A stretch of DNA of 64,000 nt, taken from assembly GCF_020171365.1 (NCBI RefSeq), contig NZ_JAIUZO010000002.1:1302001-1366000 (forward strand), read 5' to 3'. The notes beneath the pieces are model-generated. The model saw only the letters and a list, made by a program, of their open reading frames with translations, ran no database searches and was not told the DNA's origin. Each line of letters begins with the position of its first letter. Position 1 is the first letter of the stretch. The translations under genes were made by a program, and so were the position numbers. This stretch comes from Qipengyuania gaetbuli (GTDB lineage: Bacteria; Pseudomonadota; Alphaproteobacteria; Sphingomonadales; Sphingomonadaceae). Below, in pieces: positions 8,918-17,757 of this stretch.

Positions 8918-9031
8918 TGCGTATTCTCTCCCTTGATCGATTGCAGGCCTAGCGCTTGCGGTGCGGGGCTGGCAAACCCAGATAGTGTCAGACACCAGAA
9001 GTGCGCTCCAGCACTCAACGGAGGAAACGCG

Positions 9032-9295
9032 ATGAAGGTCCATATCGAAATCGACTGTACGCCGGAGGAGGCGCGGACCTTCATGGGCTTGCCCGACGTG
9101 GGGAAGGCAAACGCTGTCTATGTCGACATGATGTCGAAGGCGATGAAAGGCGTCTCCAACACTGACCAGCTGCAGGAATATGCCAAGCAGCTCGCGCCCA
9201 TGGGCCAGGCCGGCTTCAAGCTGTTCCAGAGCTTCATGGAAGGCGCCAACGCTGCGCGCACGTCTTCCAAGCCGGACAAACCGTCCGACGACTGA
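9032..9295 (+). CDS. DUF6489 family protein
   Basis: The 87-residue protein begins MKVHIEIDCTPEEARTFMGLPD, the hallmark of a small family of unknown function found in alphaproteobacteria. The remainder is predicted helical (AVYVDMMSKAMKG, YAKQLAPMGQAGFKLF) with a polar tail. A GGAGGAAA ribosome-binding site precedes the ATG. It lies 14 bp ahead of mnmE and is probably the first gene of that operon. No function can be assigned. Confidence 0.85.
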   Translation: MKVHIEIDCTPEEARTFMGLPDVGKANAVYVDMMSKAMKGVSNTDQLQEYAKQLAPMGQAGFKLFQSFMEGANAARTSSKPDKPSDD

Positions 9296-9309
9296 GTCCG
9301 GCACCGTCA

Positions 9310-10584
9310 GTGACCGATACGATATTCGCGCTTTCCAGCGGGTCGCCGCCTGCCGCCATCGGTGTGATCCGCATCAGCGGCCCGGCTGCGGCGAGGGCGC
9401 TTGAAGGCCTTGCGGGAAGCCTACCTGCTCCACGAACCGCCTCGTTGCGCACGCTGAAGGACGGCGAGGGCGGAGTGCTCGACAGGGCGCTGGTCCTGCT
9501 CTTCGATGGTCCTCGCACCGCGACAGGCGAAGACCTTGCCGAAATCCACTGTCACGGTGGCAGGGCAGTCGTTACCGCGATCGAGCGCGCGCTTGGCGCG
9601 ATGGAGGGCCTGCGCCGCGCGGAACCGGGCGAGTTCACGAGGCGCGCCTTTGCCAATGGGGTGGTCGATCTGGCGGAGGCCGAAGGTCTTGCCGATCTCC
9701 TGTCTGCCGAAACCGAATTGCAGCGCCGCGCGGCGGAGGGGTCGGCAGGCGGGCAGCTTTCCCGCCAGGTCGAAGCCTGGCGCGACCGGCTGCTGGGCCT
9801 TTCCGCTCAGGTCGAGGCCGCGCTCGATTTCTCGGACGAGGACGATGTGGAGGCGCTTCCGCCCGAATTTACCGATGCAGCGGCAACGCTGGCTGCCGAT
9901 TGGCGCGCAGCCCTCGATGCACCCCGTGCAGAGCGCTTGCGCGACGGGATCAGGGTGGTTTTTGCCGGCCCGCCCAATGCTGGCAAATCTTCGCTTTTCA
10001 ACGCGTTGCTCGACGAGGGAGCAGCTATCGTCTCGGAAGAGGCAGGAACGACCCGCGACGTGATCGAGCGTCCGGTCGCCTTCGGAGGGGTGCCTTTCAT
10101 CCTCGTCGATACGGCTGGATTACGGGAAAGTGGTGCCGGCTCCCTCGAAAGCATCGGGATCGACCGCGCGAGGCGTGAGCTAGATCGCTCGGATATCATC
10201 CTGTGGCTGGGCGATGAGGGGCAGGGACCGGCCGGGTCGCTCGAGATTTCGGCCAAGAGCGATATCCAGGGCGCAGCCAAGTCGAACGCTGCGCATTACG
10301 TCTCGGCGCAGACGGGCGAGGGCGTCGAGGCATTGATTGCAGACCTGGTGCAGCGCGCTCGCCAGTTGCTTCCCAAGCCCGGCGTTACGGCATTCAACCA
10401 AAGACAGGCGGAATCGCTGTCGGATGCCTATGATGCAATCGAAGGCGTTTCGTCCAGCGAGGACCTCCTGCTGATCGGCGAAAGACTGCGAATTGCACGA
10501 CGTTCGCTGGACCGTTTGCTTGGCCGGCATTCGACAGAAGATGTGCTCGACGCCCTGTTCGGCCGCTTCTGCATCGGCAAATAG
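9310..10584 (+). CDS. mnmE: tRNA uridine-5-carboxymethylaminomethyl synthesis GTPase MnmE
   Basis: Together with MnmG it installs the cmnm5 group on wobble U34 of tRNAs. The 424-residue protein has the N-terminal THF-binding domain ([27 protein letters not shown]), the G domain with Walker [10 protein letters not shown] at 220-228, G2 GTTRD, G3 DTAG, and the C-terminal catalytic FCIGK cysteine motif. The G4 segment reads as SAKSD, divergent from NKxD, and should be noted, though such variation occurs. A parS site follows the stop codon directly. Confidence 0.96.
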   Translation: MTDTIFALSSGSPPAAIGVIRISGPAAARALEGLAGSLPAPRTASLRTLKDGEGGVLDRALVLLFDGPRTATGEDLAEIHCHGGRAVVTAIERALGAMEGLRRAEPGEFTRRAFANGVVDLAEAEGLADLLSAETELQRRAAEGSAGGQLSRQVEAWRDRLLGLSAQVEAALDFSDEDDVEALPPEFTDAAATLAADWRAALDAPRAERLRDGIRVVFAGPPNAGKSSLFNALLDEGAAIVSEEAGTTRDVIERPVAFGGVPFILVDTAGLRESGAGSLESIGIDRARRELDRSDIILWLGDEGQGPAGSLEISAKSDIQGAAKSNAAHYVSAQTGEGVEALIADLVQRARQLLPKPGVTAFNQRQAESLSDAYDAIEGVSSSEDLLLIGERLRIARRSLDRLLGRHSTEDVLDALFGRFCIGK

Positions 10585-10600
10585 TGTTTCACGTGGAACA
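10585..10600. promoter_or_regulatory. parS: parS site 1 (between mnmE and mnmG)
   Basis: TGTTTCACGTGGAACA differs by one base from the canonical ParB-binding palindrome TGTTTCACGTGAAACA. It starts immediately after the mnmE TAG stop codon and lies about 2.5-3.3 kb upstream of parA/parB, in the position where parS clusters are expected near oriC. Confidence 0.93.
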
Positions 10601-10645
10601 TCTTCGCCTTTGACGCTCCGCGTAAAGGCAATTATCGGCCCAACC

Positions 10646-12499
10646 ATGCAGTCCTTCGAAGTCATCGTTATCGGCGGCGGCCATGCCGGCGTCGAGGCCG
10701 CTTGTGCCTCGGCGCGCATGGGCGCACGCACCGCGCTGGTGAGCTTCGACCTGTCCAAGATCGGCGCTATGAGCTGCAACCCGGCAATCGGCGGCTTGGG
10801 GAAGGGACACCTCGTCCGCGAGGTCGATGCGCTGGACGGAGTTATCGGCCGCGCTGCCGATGCAGCGGCAATCCATTACCGGATGCTCAATCGCTCGAAG
10901 GGAAGCGCCGTTTGGGGGCCGCGCATCCAGGCCGACCGCCGACTTTTCCATGCGGCGGTGCAGGGTATCGTGGCGCGGCAGGATAACCTCACCCTTGTCG
11001 AAGGCGAGGCCGCAGCCCTGAAGCTTTCGAATGGCCGCGTCAACGGTCTCGAACTTGCGGACGGATCAGTGCTCCAAGGCGATGCCGTCGTCCTGTGCAC
11101 CGGGACCTTCCTTGGTGGTACGCTATTCCGCGGCGAGGAGCGCTTCGAGGGTGGGCGCATTGGCGAGGACGCCGCAAACAAGCTTGCGACCCAATTGCGC
11201 GATGCCGCCTTGCCGATGGCTCGCCTCAAGACCGGCACCCCGCCACGTCTCGACGGGCGCACCATCGACTGGGCGCGCCTGGAAGGGCAGCCGTCCGATG
11301 GCGAGATGTGGACGATGTCGTCCCTTTCGGAGGGGAGGGTCAATCCGCAGGTGTTCTGTGCGATCACGCGCACCAATGAACGGGCACACGACCTCATCCG
11401 GGCCAATCTCGACCGTTCGCCCCTGTTTTCCGGTGCCATCGGTGCGGCAGGCCCGCGCTATTGCCCCTCGATCGAGGACAAGATCCACCGATTCGGCGAC
11501 CGGGACGGACACCAGGTCTTCCTGGAGCCGGAAGGGCTATCGACGCACCTTGTCTATCCCAATGGCATCAGCACGTCGCTTCCGACCGATGTGCAGCTCG
11601 GCATGCTTCGTGCCATGGAAGGCCTCGAGCGGGTGGATATGGAGGTTCCGGGCTATGCGGTCGAGTACGACCATATCGACCCGCGCGCCCTCCGCTCCAC
11701 GCTGGAGGTTCGGGACATTCCCGGCCTCTACTGTGCGGGGCAGATCAACGGGACGACGGGATACGAGGAAGCCGCCGCGCAGGGATTGGTGGCCGGCATG
11801 GAGGCGGCAGCTGCCGTTCTGGGACGTCAGAGTGCCAAGTTGGACCGCTCGAATTCCTACATCGCGGTGATGGTCGACGATCTCACGCTTCAGGGCGTCA
11901 CCGAACCTTATCGCATGCTCACCGCGCGCGCGGAGTACCGCTTGCGGCTACGCGCCGCCAACGCCGACACGCGCCTTACCCCCCTCGGGCTTACTGCAGG
12001 GCTTGTCGGCGAGGAGCGCCGTGAGTGGTTTGCCCGCCGTAACGAGCGCCAGCAGGTCATCCAAGGCTTGCTCGAAACCCCGATATCTGCCCGTGCGCTG
12101 AAAGATGAAGGTAAGACCGTGCGTCTCGACATGGGAACCCGCCCCGCAGCCGAATGGCTTCGCGGCGGTCACGTGTCGATCGAAAACCTTGCCGATCTTG
12201 TCGAGGGCCTGGATCCGGCAGATCCGCTCGCCATAGAGATGGCGGAGGATGCCTTTTACGCGCCCTATCTGGAGCGGCAGGACGCAGAGCTGCGGGAGTT
12301 ACGCGCGGGCGAGAACCTGCGCATTCCAGACAGCTTCGCCTATGCCGCGGTCCCGGGGCTTTCCAACGAAATGGTCGAGCGACTGTCGGCGGCCCAGCCC
12401 GCCTCCCTCGCCGCGGCGGGCCGCGTGCGCGGCGTTACTCCATCTGCGCTTGCCGCGCTGCTTGTGCATGTGAAGCGGGCGCAGGGGGTTGCGGCATGA
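10646..12499 (+). CDS. mnmG: tRNA uridine-5-carboxymethylaminomethyl synthesis enzyme MnmG
   Basis: This FAD/NADH-dependent partner of MnmE modifies tRNA wobble U34. The 617-residue protein begins with the Rossmann motif [10 protein letters not shown], then carries [32 protein letters not shown] and the C-terminal helical domain. The ATG at 10646 gives the standard length; the longer open frame upstream runs back through parS and into mnmE. The stop overlaps the rsmG start (ATGA). Confidence 0.98.
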   Translation: MQSFEVIVIGGGHAGVEAACASARMGARTALVSFDLSKIGAMSCNPAIGGLGKGHLVREVDALDGVIGRAADAAAIHYRMLNRSKGSAVWGPRIQADRRLFHAAVQGIVARQDNLTLVEGEAAALKLSNGRVNGLELADGSVLQGDAVVLCTGTFLGGTLFRGEERFEGGRIGEDAANKLATQLRDAALPMARLKTGTPPRLDGRTIDWARLEGQPSDGEMWTMSSLSEGRVNPQVFCAITRTNERAHDLIRANLDRSPLFSGAIGAAGPRYCPSIEDKIHRFGDRDGHQVFLEPEGLSTHLVYPNGISTSLPTDVQLGMLRAMEGLERVDMEVPGYAVEYDHIDPRALRSTLEVRDIPGLYCAGQINGTTGYEEAAAQGLVAGMEAAAAVLGRQSAKLDRSNSYIAVMVDDLTLQGVTEPYRMLTARAEYRLRLRAANADTRLTPLGLTAGLVGEERREWFARRNERQQVIQGLLETPISARALKDEGKTVRLDMGTRPAAEWLRGGHVSIENLADLVEGLDPADPLAIEMAEDAFYAPYLERQDAELRELRAGENLRIPDSFAYAAVPGLSNEMVERLSAAQPASLAAAGRVRGVTPSALAALLVHVKRAQGVAA

Positions 12500-13128
12500 T
12501 CGACGATGAAAGCAGTGCGCGCGACTATGTCGCTCGCTTCGCCGATGCGGCTGCGCTCGAACGTCTGGAACGTCTCGGTGACGCACTTGCGGAGGAAAAC
12601 GAGCGCCAGAACCTCGTGGCAAAGGCCTCGCTCGATAGCATGTGGTCGCGGCACTTTGCCGATTCGGCCCAGCTTCTCGACCATGTTCCACGTGAAACAT
12701 CGGGACCGTGGCTGGACCTTGGGACGGGGGCGGGTCTTCCGGGACTCGTCATGGCAGCTCTCCGCCCTGAGATGGAGGTTGTTCTCGTCGAATCGCGCAA
12801 ATTGCGAGTCGCCTGGCTCGAGCGGATGAGGGACGAACTTGGTTTGGCAAACTGTCATATCGAGGGCAGCCGACTGGAGCTGGTCGAAAGTTTTTCGGCA
12901 GGCGTGATTTCCGCACGAGCCTTCGCGCCGTTGCCAAAACTCCTCCGGTTATCCGCACGCTTCTCCACAGAGCGGACGTATTGGGTGTTGCCCAAGGGGC
13001 GGTCGGCAGCGCAGGAAGTGCAGGAACTTCCAAAAACGCTCCGTAACATGTTCCACGTGGAACAATCTGTTACGGATGGCGAGGCGGGAATCGTCGTTGG
13101 CAGGGGCAAAGTGAGGGAAAAACAATGA
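12496..13128 (+). CDS. rsmG: 16S rRNA (guanine527-N7)-methyltransferase RsmG
   Basis: It methylates G527 of 16S rRNA using SAM. The 210-residue protein has the SAM-binding [15 protein letters not shown] motif, the [12 protein letters not shown] segment and the SARAFAPL region. Two parS palindromes lie within the coding sequence and encode DHVPRET and MFHVEQ, so ParB binding constrains the protein. It overlaps mnmG upstream and parA downstream by 4 bp each, making a tightly coupled operon. Confidence 0.96.
   Translation: MIDDESSARDYVARFADAAALERLERLGDALAEENERQNLVAKASLDSMWSRHFADSAQLLDHVPRETSGPWLDLGTGAGLPGLVMAALRPEMEVVLVESRKLRVAWLERMRDELGLANCHIEGSRLELVESFSAGVISARAFAPLPKLLRLSARFSTERTYWVLPKGRSAAQEVQELPKTLRNMFHVEQSVTDGEAGIVVGRGKVREKQ
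12684..12699. promoter_or_regulatory. parS: parS site 2 (inside rsmG)
   Basis: TGTTCCACGTGAAACA is one mismatch from the canonical parS palindrome. It lies in frame within rsmG, where it encodes the residues VPRET. Confidence 0.93.
13049..13064. promoter_or_regulatory. parS: parS site 3 (inside rsmG, near parA)
   Basis: TGTTCCACGTGGAACA is a perfect 16 bp palindrome of the parS type, 61 bp before the parA start codon and within the 3' end of rsmG. ParB bound here could also influence parA expression. Confidence 0.93.
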
Positions 13129-13916
13129 TTACCGTCGCAATTGCCAACCAAAAGGGCGGGGTGGGCAAAACCACAACCGCCATCAATATCGCAACTGCGA
13201 TGGCTGCCACCGGCTGGAAAACCCTGCTCATCGATCTGGACCCGCAAGGAAACGCCTCGACGGGCATGGGTATCGAAGGTTCGGCGCGTGAATTCACGAG
13301 TTACGACCTGCTCTTGGAGGAAGCCTCGATGGCGCAGTGCGCGCAGCCGACCGAAATTCCGGGCCTGGATATCGTCCCGGCCACGCAGGACCTGTCCGGT
13401 GCCGAAGTCGAGCTCGTTTCGGTGGAAGATCGCACCGCGCGCCTGTCCAAGGCGCTGGGGCAGGCCGGGAAGGGCGGTTTTGCCGGATACGACATCTGCT
13501 TCATCGATTGTCCGCCTTCGCTGGGCCTACTGACGCTGAATGCACTTGGCGCGGCGGACACGCTGCTCGTGCCCTTGCAATGCGAATTCTTCGCGCTGGA
13601 GGGCCTTAGCCAGCTCTTGCAGACGGTGGAGCGGGTGCAGCAGCGCTTCAACCCCGATCTCGGCATTGTCGGCGTGGCGCTGACGATGTTCGACCGTCGC
13701 AACCGCCTGACCGACCAAGTGGCCGACGATGTTCGCGATTGCCTCGGCAATCTGGTTTTCGAAAACGTCATTCCGCGCAATGTCCGCCTGTCGGAAGCGC
13801 CGAGCCACGGGATGCCCGCGCTCGTCTATGACCACAACTGTCCCGGCAGCCGCGCCTACATCGGATTGGCGCGCGAGCTGATCGGGCGCCTGCCGGAAAG
13901 AAGGAAGGCCGCATGA
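13125..13916 (+). CDS. parA: Chromosome-partitioning ATPase ParA
   Basis: ParA is the nucleoid-bound ATPase that moves ParB-parS complexes apart. The 263-residue protein begins [21 protein letters not shown] with the deviant Walker A at residues 10-17, then DLDPQGNAS (A' motif) and DCPPSLG (Walker B). It lacks an N-terminal DNA-binding extension, as usual for chromosomal ParA. The start overlaps rsmG and its stop overlaps parB (ATGA). Confidence 0.97.
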   Translation: MITVAIANQKGGVGKTTTAINIATAMAATGWKTLLIDLDPQGNASTGMGIEGSAREFTSYDLLLEEASMAQCAQPTEIPGLDIVPATQDLSGAEVELVSVEDRTARLSKALGQAGKGGFAGYDICFIDCPPSLGLLTLNALGAADTLLVPLQCEFFALEGLSQLLQTVERVQQRFNPDLGIVGVALTMFDRRNRLTDQVADDVRDCLGNLVFENVIPRNVRLSEAPSHGMPALVYDHNCPGSRAYIGLARELIGRLPERRKAA

Positions 13917-14851
13917 GCCAGGCTATCGACCGCAAGAAGAAACTCGGCCGCGGCCTCGGCGCGCTTCTGGGCGAGGTCCAGCGCGAAGAGCCATTGGTCA
14001 ATTCCCCCAGCGAAACCAGCGATTTAACCGGTTCATCGCCCGCGCAGGCCAGCACGGGTCTTGCCAGCATTCCGGTTGCGGATATCGAGCCGCTGCCGGG
14101 GCAGCCGCGTACCCACTTCGACAGCGATGCGCTGGACGAACTTGCGGCCTCGATCGCCCAGCGCGGCGTTATCCAGCCCATCATCGTCACGCCGCGCAGC
14201 GGAGGGCGTTATCGCCTTGTTGCCGGTGAACGTCGCTGGCGCGCAGCGCAGCGCGCAAGGCTACACCAGATCCCCGCCATCATCCGCGAACTCGACCAGC
14301 GCGAGGTCCTGGCGCTGGCGCTGATCGAAAACCTCCAGCGCGAAGATCTCAATCCGTTGGAAGAAGCGCGGGCATATCAGAAGCTTGCCGATGACGAGGG
14401 CATGACACAGGCGGAAATCGCCGGCCTCGTCGACAAGTCGCGCAGCCATGTCGCAAACCTGCAGCGCCTGCTGGCGCTGCCCGAGGATGTCCTGGCCCTG
14501 CTCGCGAACGGCAAGCTTTCCATGGGTCATGCCCGCGCGCTGATCGGCAATGAAAGCGCGTCGGAACTCGCCTCGCGCGCGGTGAAGGAAGGTCTTTCGG
14601 TCCGCGAAGTCGAGAAACTCGCGCGAAAGGGCGGTGCCGGGGCCAAGCCACGCAAGTCGCGGCCCAGCGTTCCCGAAGCTGAAACCGATGCCGATATCGC
14701 GGCAGTGCAGGGGCACCTTGAGGAATTTCTCGGACTACCGGTGCAGATCAGGACCGACGGGACGCCGAATACCGGTACGGTGACCATCCGCTATCGCACG
14801 CTCGACCAGCTGGATCTCATCTGCCAGCGCCTGACCGGCGGCGATATCTGA
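13913..14851 (+). CDS. parB: Chromosome-partitioning protein ParB (CTPase, parS-binding)
   Basis: ParB binds parS and spreads on DNA as a CTP-dependent clamp. The 312-residue protein has a basic GRGLGALLGE N-terminus for ParA contact, the ParB/sulfiredoxin-fold CTPase motifs with LVAGERRWRAA, the helix-turn-helix starting MTQAEIAGLVDKSRSHVAN and a C-terminal dimerisation domain ending GGDI. It is the last gene of the mnmE-mnmG-rsmG-parAB operon; three parS sites are in the same operon. Confidence 0.97.
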   Translation: MSQAIDRKKKLGRGLGALLGEVQREEPLVNSPSETSDLTGSSPAQASTGLASIPVADIEPLPGQPRTHFDSDALDELAASIAQRGVIQPIIVTPRSGGRYRLVAGERRWRAAQRARLHQIPAIIRELDQREVLALALIENLQREDLNPLEEARAYQKLADDEGMTQAEIAGLVDKSRSHVANLQRLLALPEDVLALLANGKLSMGHARALIGNESASELASRAVKEGLSVREVEKLARKGGAGAKPRKSRPSVPEAETDADIAAVQGHLEEFLGLPVQIRTDGTPNTGTVTIRYRTLDQLDLICQRLTGGDI

Positions 14852-14854
14852 GGC

Positions 14855-14880
14855 GGGGTGGACGCTGTGACGTCCGCTCC
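14855..14880 (+). terminator. Probable terminator after parB
   Basis: Four bp after the parB stop a 10 bp stem including two G-U pairs (GGGGTGGACG with CGTCCGCTCC) closes a CTGTGA loop. Only short T-content follows. It sits between convergent parB and the glycine-zipper gene. Confidence 0.45.
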
Positions 14881-14883
14881 CCC

Positions 14884-15624
14884 TTATTCCCTGGTTTCGA
14901 CCTCGACTTCGCGGTAAACCGCCCTTTGCGGGACGGTTATCGTGACAGGCACCAGCATGTATTCCTGTCCGTAATAGGCAGGGGTTCCGCTCAGTTCGCC
15001 CGACTGTGCGCTGGCCATATAATCGTCGAGATAGGCCTCGCATTCACCATAAGCCTCGGCCGAAGGTTGCGGATCGCCCTCTACCGCATCGCCGATAGCA
15101 GCACCGGCCAGCCCGCCTGCGACTACCCCGGCGACGGTCCCAAGCGTCCGGTTTCCCCGACCTGCTATGCGGTTGCCGAGGACGCCGCCCAGTGCGGCGC
15201 CTGCCAGCGCACCGATAGCATCGCCGCGCTTGTCGTCTTCATAGGTCGAAAGCCGATCGCGGCACTCGGCAAGCCAGGCGGCGCGATCGAACTGGACGAT
15301 GCGTCCACCTGGCGGAACCGGGAAGGCGCCGGCGCCGCCAGATGGAACATAAGTCATTGAACGTACGGTATTTGCAGGCATGGAGTGGAACCGGTGAATG
15401 GTGCCGTCCTGCTGCACCCAGTCGGCGCCAGCCTGCGCCGGATCGCGGCGGATGATGATCCGCTCGATAACGACCGGCTCGCCCTGGGGAGTGACGGCTT
15501 CGGCGGGGAGCATGACCCGCTCCTCTATCTCGATGACCCGTTCGGCCGGCTTAGCTTCCTGTGCTAGGGCAGGAGCGCCGGAGATGGCTGCAAGGCCGGC
15601 AAGGGCAAGGGCGGTACGGTTCAT
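14884..15624 (-). CDS. Secreted glycine-zipper 2TM domain protein
   Basis: The 246-residue protein has a clear Sec signal peptide (cleavage near APALA-Q, residue 21), a variable middle part, and a glycine-zipper region at about 135-180 with repeated GxxxG spacing (GALAGAALGGVLGN, GVVAGGLAGAAIGD). Such segments insert in the envelope and are found in Rickettsia 17 kDa-like proteins. Function is unknown. It is transcribed towards parB. Confidence 0.8.
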   Translation of the reverse strand: MNRTALALAGLAAISGAPALAQEAKPAERVIEIEERVMLPAEAVTPQGEPVVIERIIIRRDPAQAGADWVQQDGTIHRFHSMPANTVRSMTYVPSGGAGAFPVPPGGRIVQFDRAAWLAECRDRLSTYEDDKRGDAIGALAGAALGGVLGNRIAGRGNRTLGTVAGVVAGGLAGAAIGDAVEGDPQPSAEAYGECEAYLDDYMASAQSGELSGTPAYYGQEYMLVPVTITVPQRAVYREVEVETRE

Positions 15625-15724
15625 GACGGGCGCTCCACGCGGGGATTGGCGATTTCAGGCGAAACTATCATCCGCACGCAATACCGGCAAAAAAGCTGCA
15701 CCAGCGTCCCCTTTCGGGGCAGAA

Positions 15725-16207
15725 TCAGATCCGGTTGGCGAGAATTCGTGCCAATTGCTCGATTCCGGCGCGGTCTTCCTCGTCGAACCGCGCCTTCGAC
15801 GGGCTGTCGAGATCGATAACCGCGATCACCTTGCCGTCACGCATGACCGGCACGACGAGTTCCGAATTTGTGATCGCATCGCAGGCGATGTGGTCGGGGA
15901 AGGCGTGAACATCTTCGACCAGCTGCGTTTCACCGCTTTGCGCGGCGGCCCCGCAAACGCCGCTCCCCAGCGGGATGCGGATACAGGCCGGGCGACCCAT
16001 GAAGGGGCCGAGCACCAGCTCACCGTCCACCATGCGGTAGAAACCCGCCCAGTTGAGATCGGGCAGGAAATCCCACAGCAAGGCGGCGATATTGGCCATG
16101 TTTGCCACAGCGTCGGGCTCGCTCGACGTCAACGCGTCGGCGGCATCGACCAGCTGGCGATAGGCTTCGGGCTTGGGGCAATCCGGGGCGGGGCGAAAAT
16201 CGAACAT
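15725..16207 (-). CDS. msrC: Free methionine-(R)-sulfoxide reductase (GAF domain)
   Basis: This GAF-fold enzyme reduces free methionine-R-sulfoxide, protecting against oxidation. The 160-residue protein has the family's three cysteine positions: one in RPACIRIPLG, one in GSGVCGAAA, and one in HIACD (DVHAFPDHIACDA), followed by SELVVP. Size is right for fRMsr. The gene faces the PQQ dehydrogenase divergently, with a 77 bp spacer. Confidence 0.88.
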   Translation of the reverse strand: MFDFRPAPDCPKPEAYRQLVDAADALTSSEPDAVANMANIAALLWDFLPDLNWAGFYRMVDGELVLGPFMGRPACIRIPLGSGVCGAAAQSGETQLVEDVHAFPDHIACDAITNSELVVPVMRDGKVIAVIDLDSPSKARFDEEDRAGIEQLARILANRI

Positions 16208-16284
16208 GTCGAGCGATCTAGGCGAAAGAGCCGCGCTTGCAAGGGGCGTTGCGAGCGCGGCGGGCCTGTCGTATCGCCTGCATC

Positions 16285-17736
16285 ATGAGCATTCTCAAGA
16301 AGCTGGGCATCGCCCTTCTCGTCATCGTCGCGATCCTTGCCATCGCGTTCTATTTCCTCTCGCGCGGGGATACGGCCGATATTCCGTTCGACGAGGTGGT
16401 CGGCACAGATCCGCGTCTTGACGAACCCGATGCGGAAACCTTCCCGACGGTCGCCATCGCCGAGCCGGTGGGCTGGGCAGAGGGCGAAGCGCCCGATGCC
16501 GCAGAAGGTCTTGCCGTCAACCGCTTCGCTGAAGGGCTCGAGCACCCGCGCACGGTGCAGGCGTTGCCCAATGGCGATATCCTCGTCTCGCTGACCCGCG
16601 CTCCGGCCAAGGACGAGGGCGGGATTACGGCATGGATTGCGGACTTGCTGATGAGCCGCGCCGGTGCGGGTGGCGAATCGCCCAACCAGGTCGTCCTGCT
16701 GCGCGATGGCGACGGCGACGGCGTTGCCGAAACGCGCAAGGTGCTGCTCGACGGGCTCGATTCGCCTTCGGGCCTCGCATGGGGCGACGGCACGCTCTAC
16801 GTCGCCAATCACGACGAGGTCCTGGCCTACCCTTATGAGCTGGGCGCTGACGGCGTATCCGGCGATCCGCGCAAGATCACAGATCTGGCGCCGGCTGGCG
16901 GGCACTGGATGCGCAACCTTGCGCTCCACCCCGAAGGCGACCGCCTCTACATCGCAGTCGGCTCGGATACGAACATCGCCGACAAGGGCATGGAAGCCGA
17001 AGAAGGCCGCGCGCTGATCTGGGAAGTGAACCTCGAGACCGGCAGGCGCCGCGTCTTTGCAGGCGGTCTGCGCAATGCCAACGGCCTCGATTTCAGCCCG
17101 TGGTCGGGCGAACTCTGGACCACCGTGAACGAGCGCGACATGCTTGGCTCCGACCTCGTGCCCGACTACCTCACCAATGTACCTGTCGGCGCACAGTACG
17201 GTTGGCCCTGGGTCTATTTCGGCGACAATTTCGACCGCCGGGTGAAATACCCCTATCCGAGCTACATCAACTACGTGCGCACGCCCGAATATGCACTCGG
17301 GCCCCACGTCGCGGCGCTGGGCCTCGTATTCAGCCGCGAAGGGGCTGCGCTGGGCGACAAGTTCTCGAGCGGCGCGTTCATCGCACGCCACGGTTCGTGG
17401 AACCGCAAGCCGCCCTCGGGTTACGACGTGGTCTATGTCGCCTTCGACGAGCGCGGCAATCCGACCGGGCAGCCGGTCGAGGTCCTTGGCGGCTTCCTGA
17501 CCGGTGACGGCACGACGCGCGGGCGGCCGACCTGGGTCGAATGGGCGAGCGACGGTTCGCTGCTCGTCAGCGACGATACCGCCGGCATCATCTGGCGTGT
17601 CAGCGCACCCGGCGCGAAGCCGCAGGCTGCGATCGAGCGGGTTACCGGGCGCCGCTTGCCGCCGCAGCGCGAACTGCGCGGGCAGGAGGCGACTTTCGGG
17701 CGCGACGATTATGCGCGGCAGGTAACTGCCGACTAA
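16285..17736 (+). CDS. Membrane-anchored PQQ-dependent sugar / L-sorbosone dehydrogenase family protein
   Basis: The 483-residue protein has one N-terminal membrane helix (about residues 5-25) and then a six-bladed beta-propeller like soluble glucose or sorbosone dehydrogenases: GLEHPRTVQALPNGDILVS, GLAWGDGTLYVANHDEVLAYPY, NLALHPEGDRLYIAVGSDTN, GLRNANGLDFSP and HGSWNRKPPSGY. These blades bind PQQ and calcium in the family. PQQ synthesis genes are not in this window. The catalytic region should face the periplasm. The substrate is not predictable. Confidence 0.85.
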   Translation: MSILKKLGIALLVIVAILAIAFYFLSRGDTADIPFDEVVGTDPRLDEPDAETFPTVAIAEPVGWAEGEAPDAAEGLAVNRFAEGLEHPRTVQALPNGDILVSLTRAPAKDEGGITAWIADLLMSRAGAGGESPNQVVLLRDGDGDGVAETRKVLLDGLDSPSGLAWGDGTLYVANHDEVLAYPYELGADGVSGDPRKITDLAPAGGHWMRNLALHPEGDRLYIAVGSDTNIADKGMEAEEGRALIWEVNLETGRRRVFAGGLRNANGLDFSPWSGELWTTVNERDMLGSDLVPDYLTNVPVGAQYGWPWVYFGDNFDRRVKYPYPSYINYVRTPEYALGPHVAALGLVFSREGAALGDKFSSGAFIARHGSWNRKPPSGYDVVYVAFDERGNPTGQPVEVLGGFLTGDGTTRGRPTWVEWASDGSLLVSDDTAGIIWRVSAPGAKPQAAIERVTGRRLPPQRELRGQEATFGRDDYARQVTAD

Positions 17737-17757
17737 AGTCGCGCCGCGCGACTTGCG

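Noticed and set aside
16129..17391. 420-codon open frame opposite the PQQ dehydrogenase
   Set aside because: Antisense shadow; the plus-strand propeller repeats are unambiguous.
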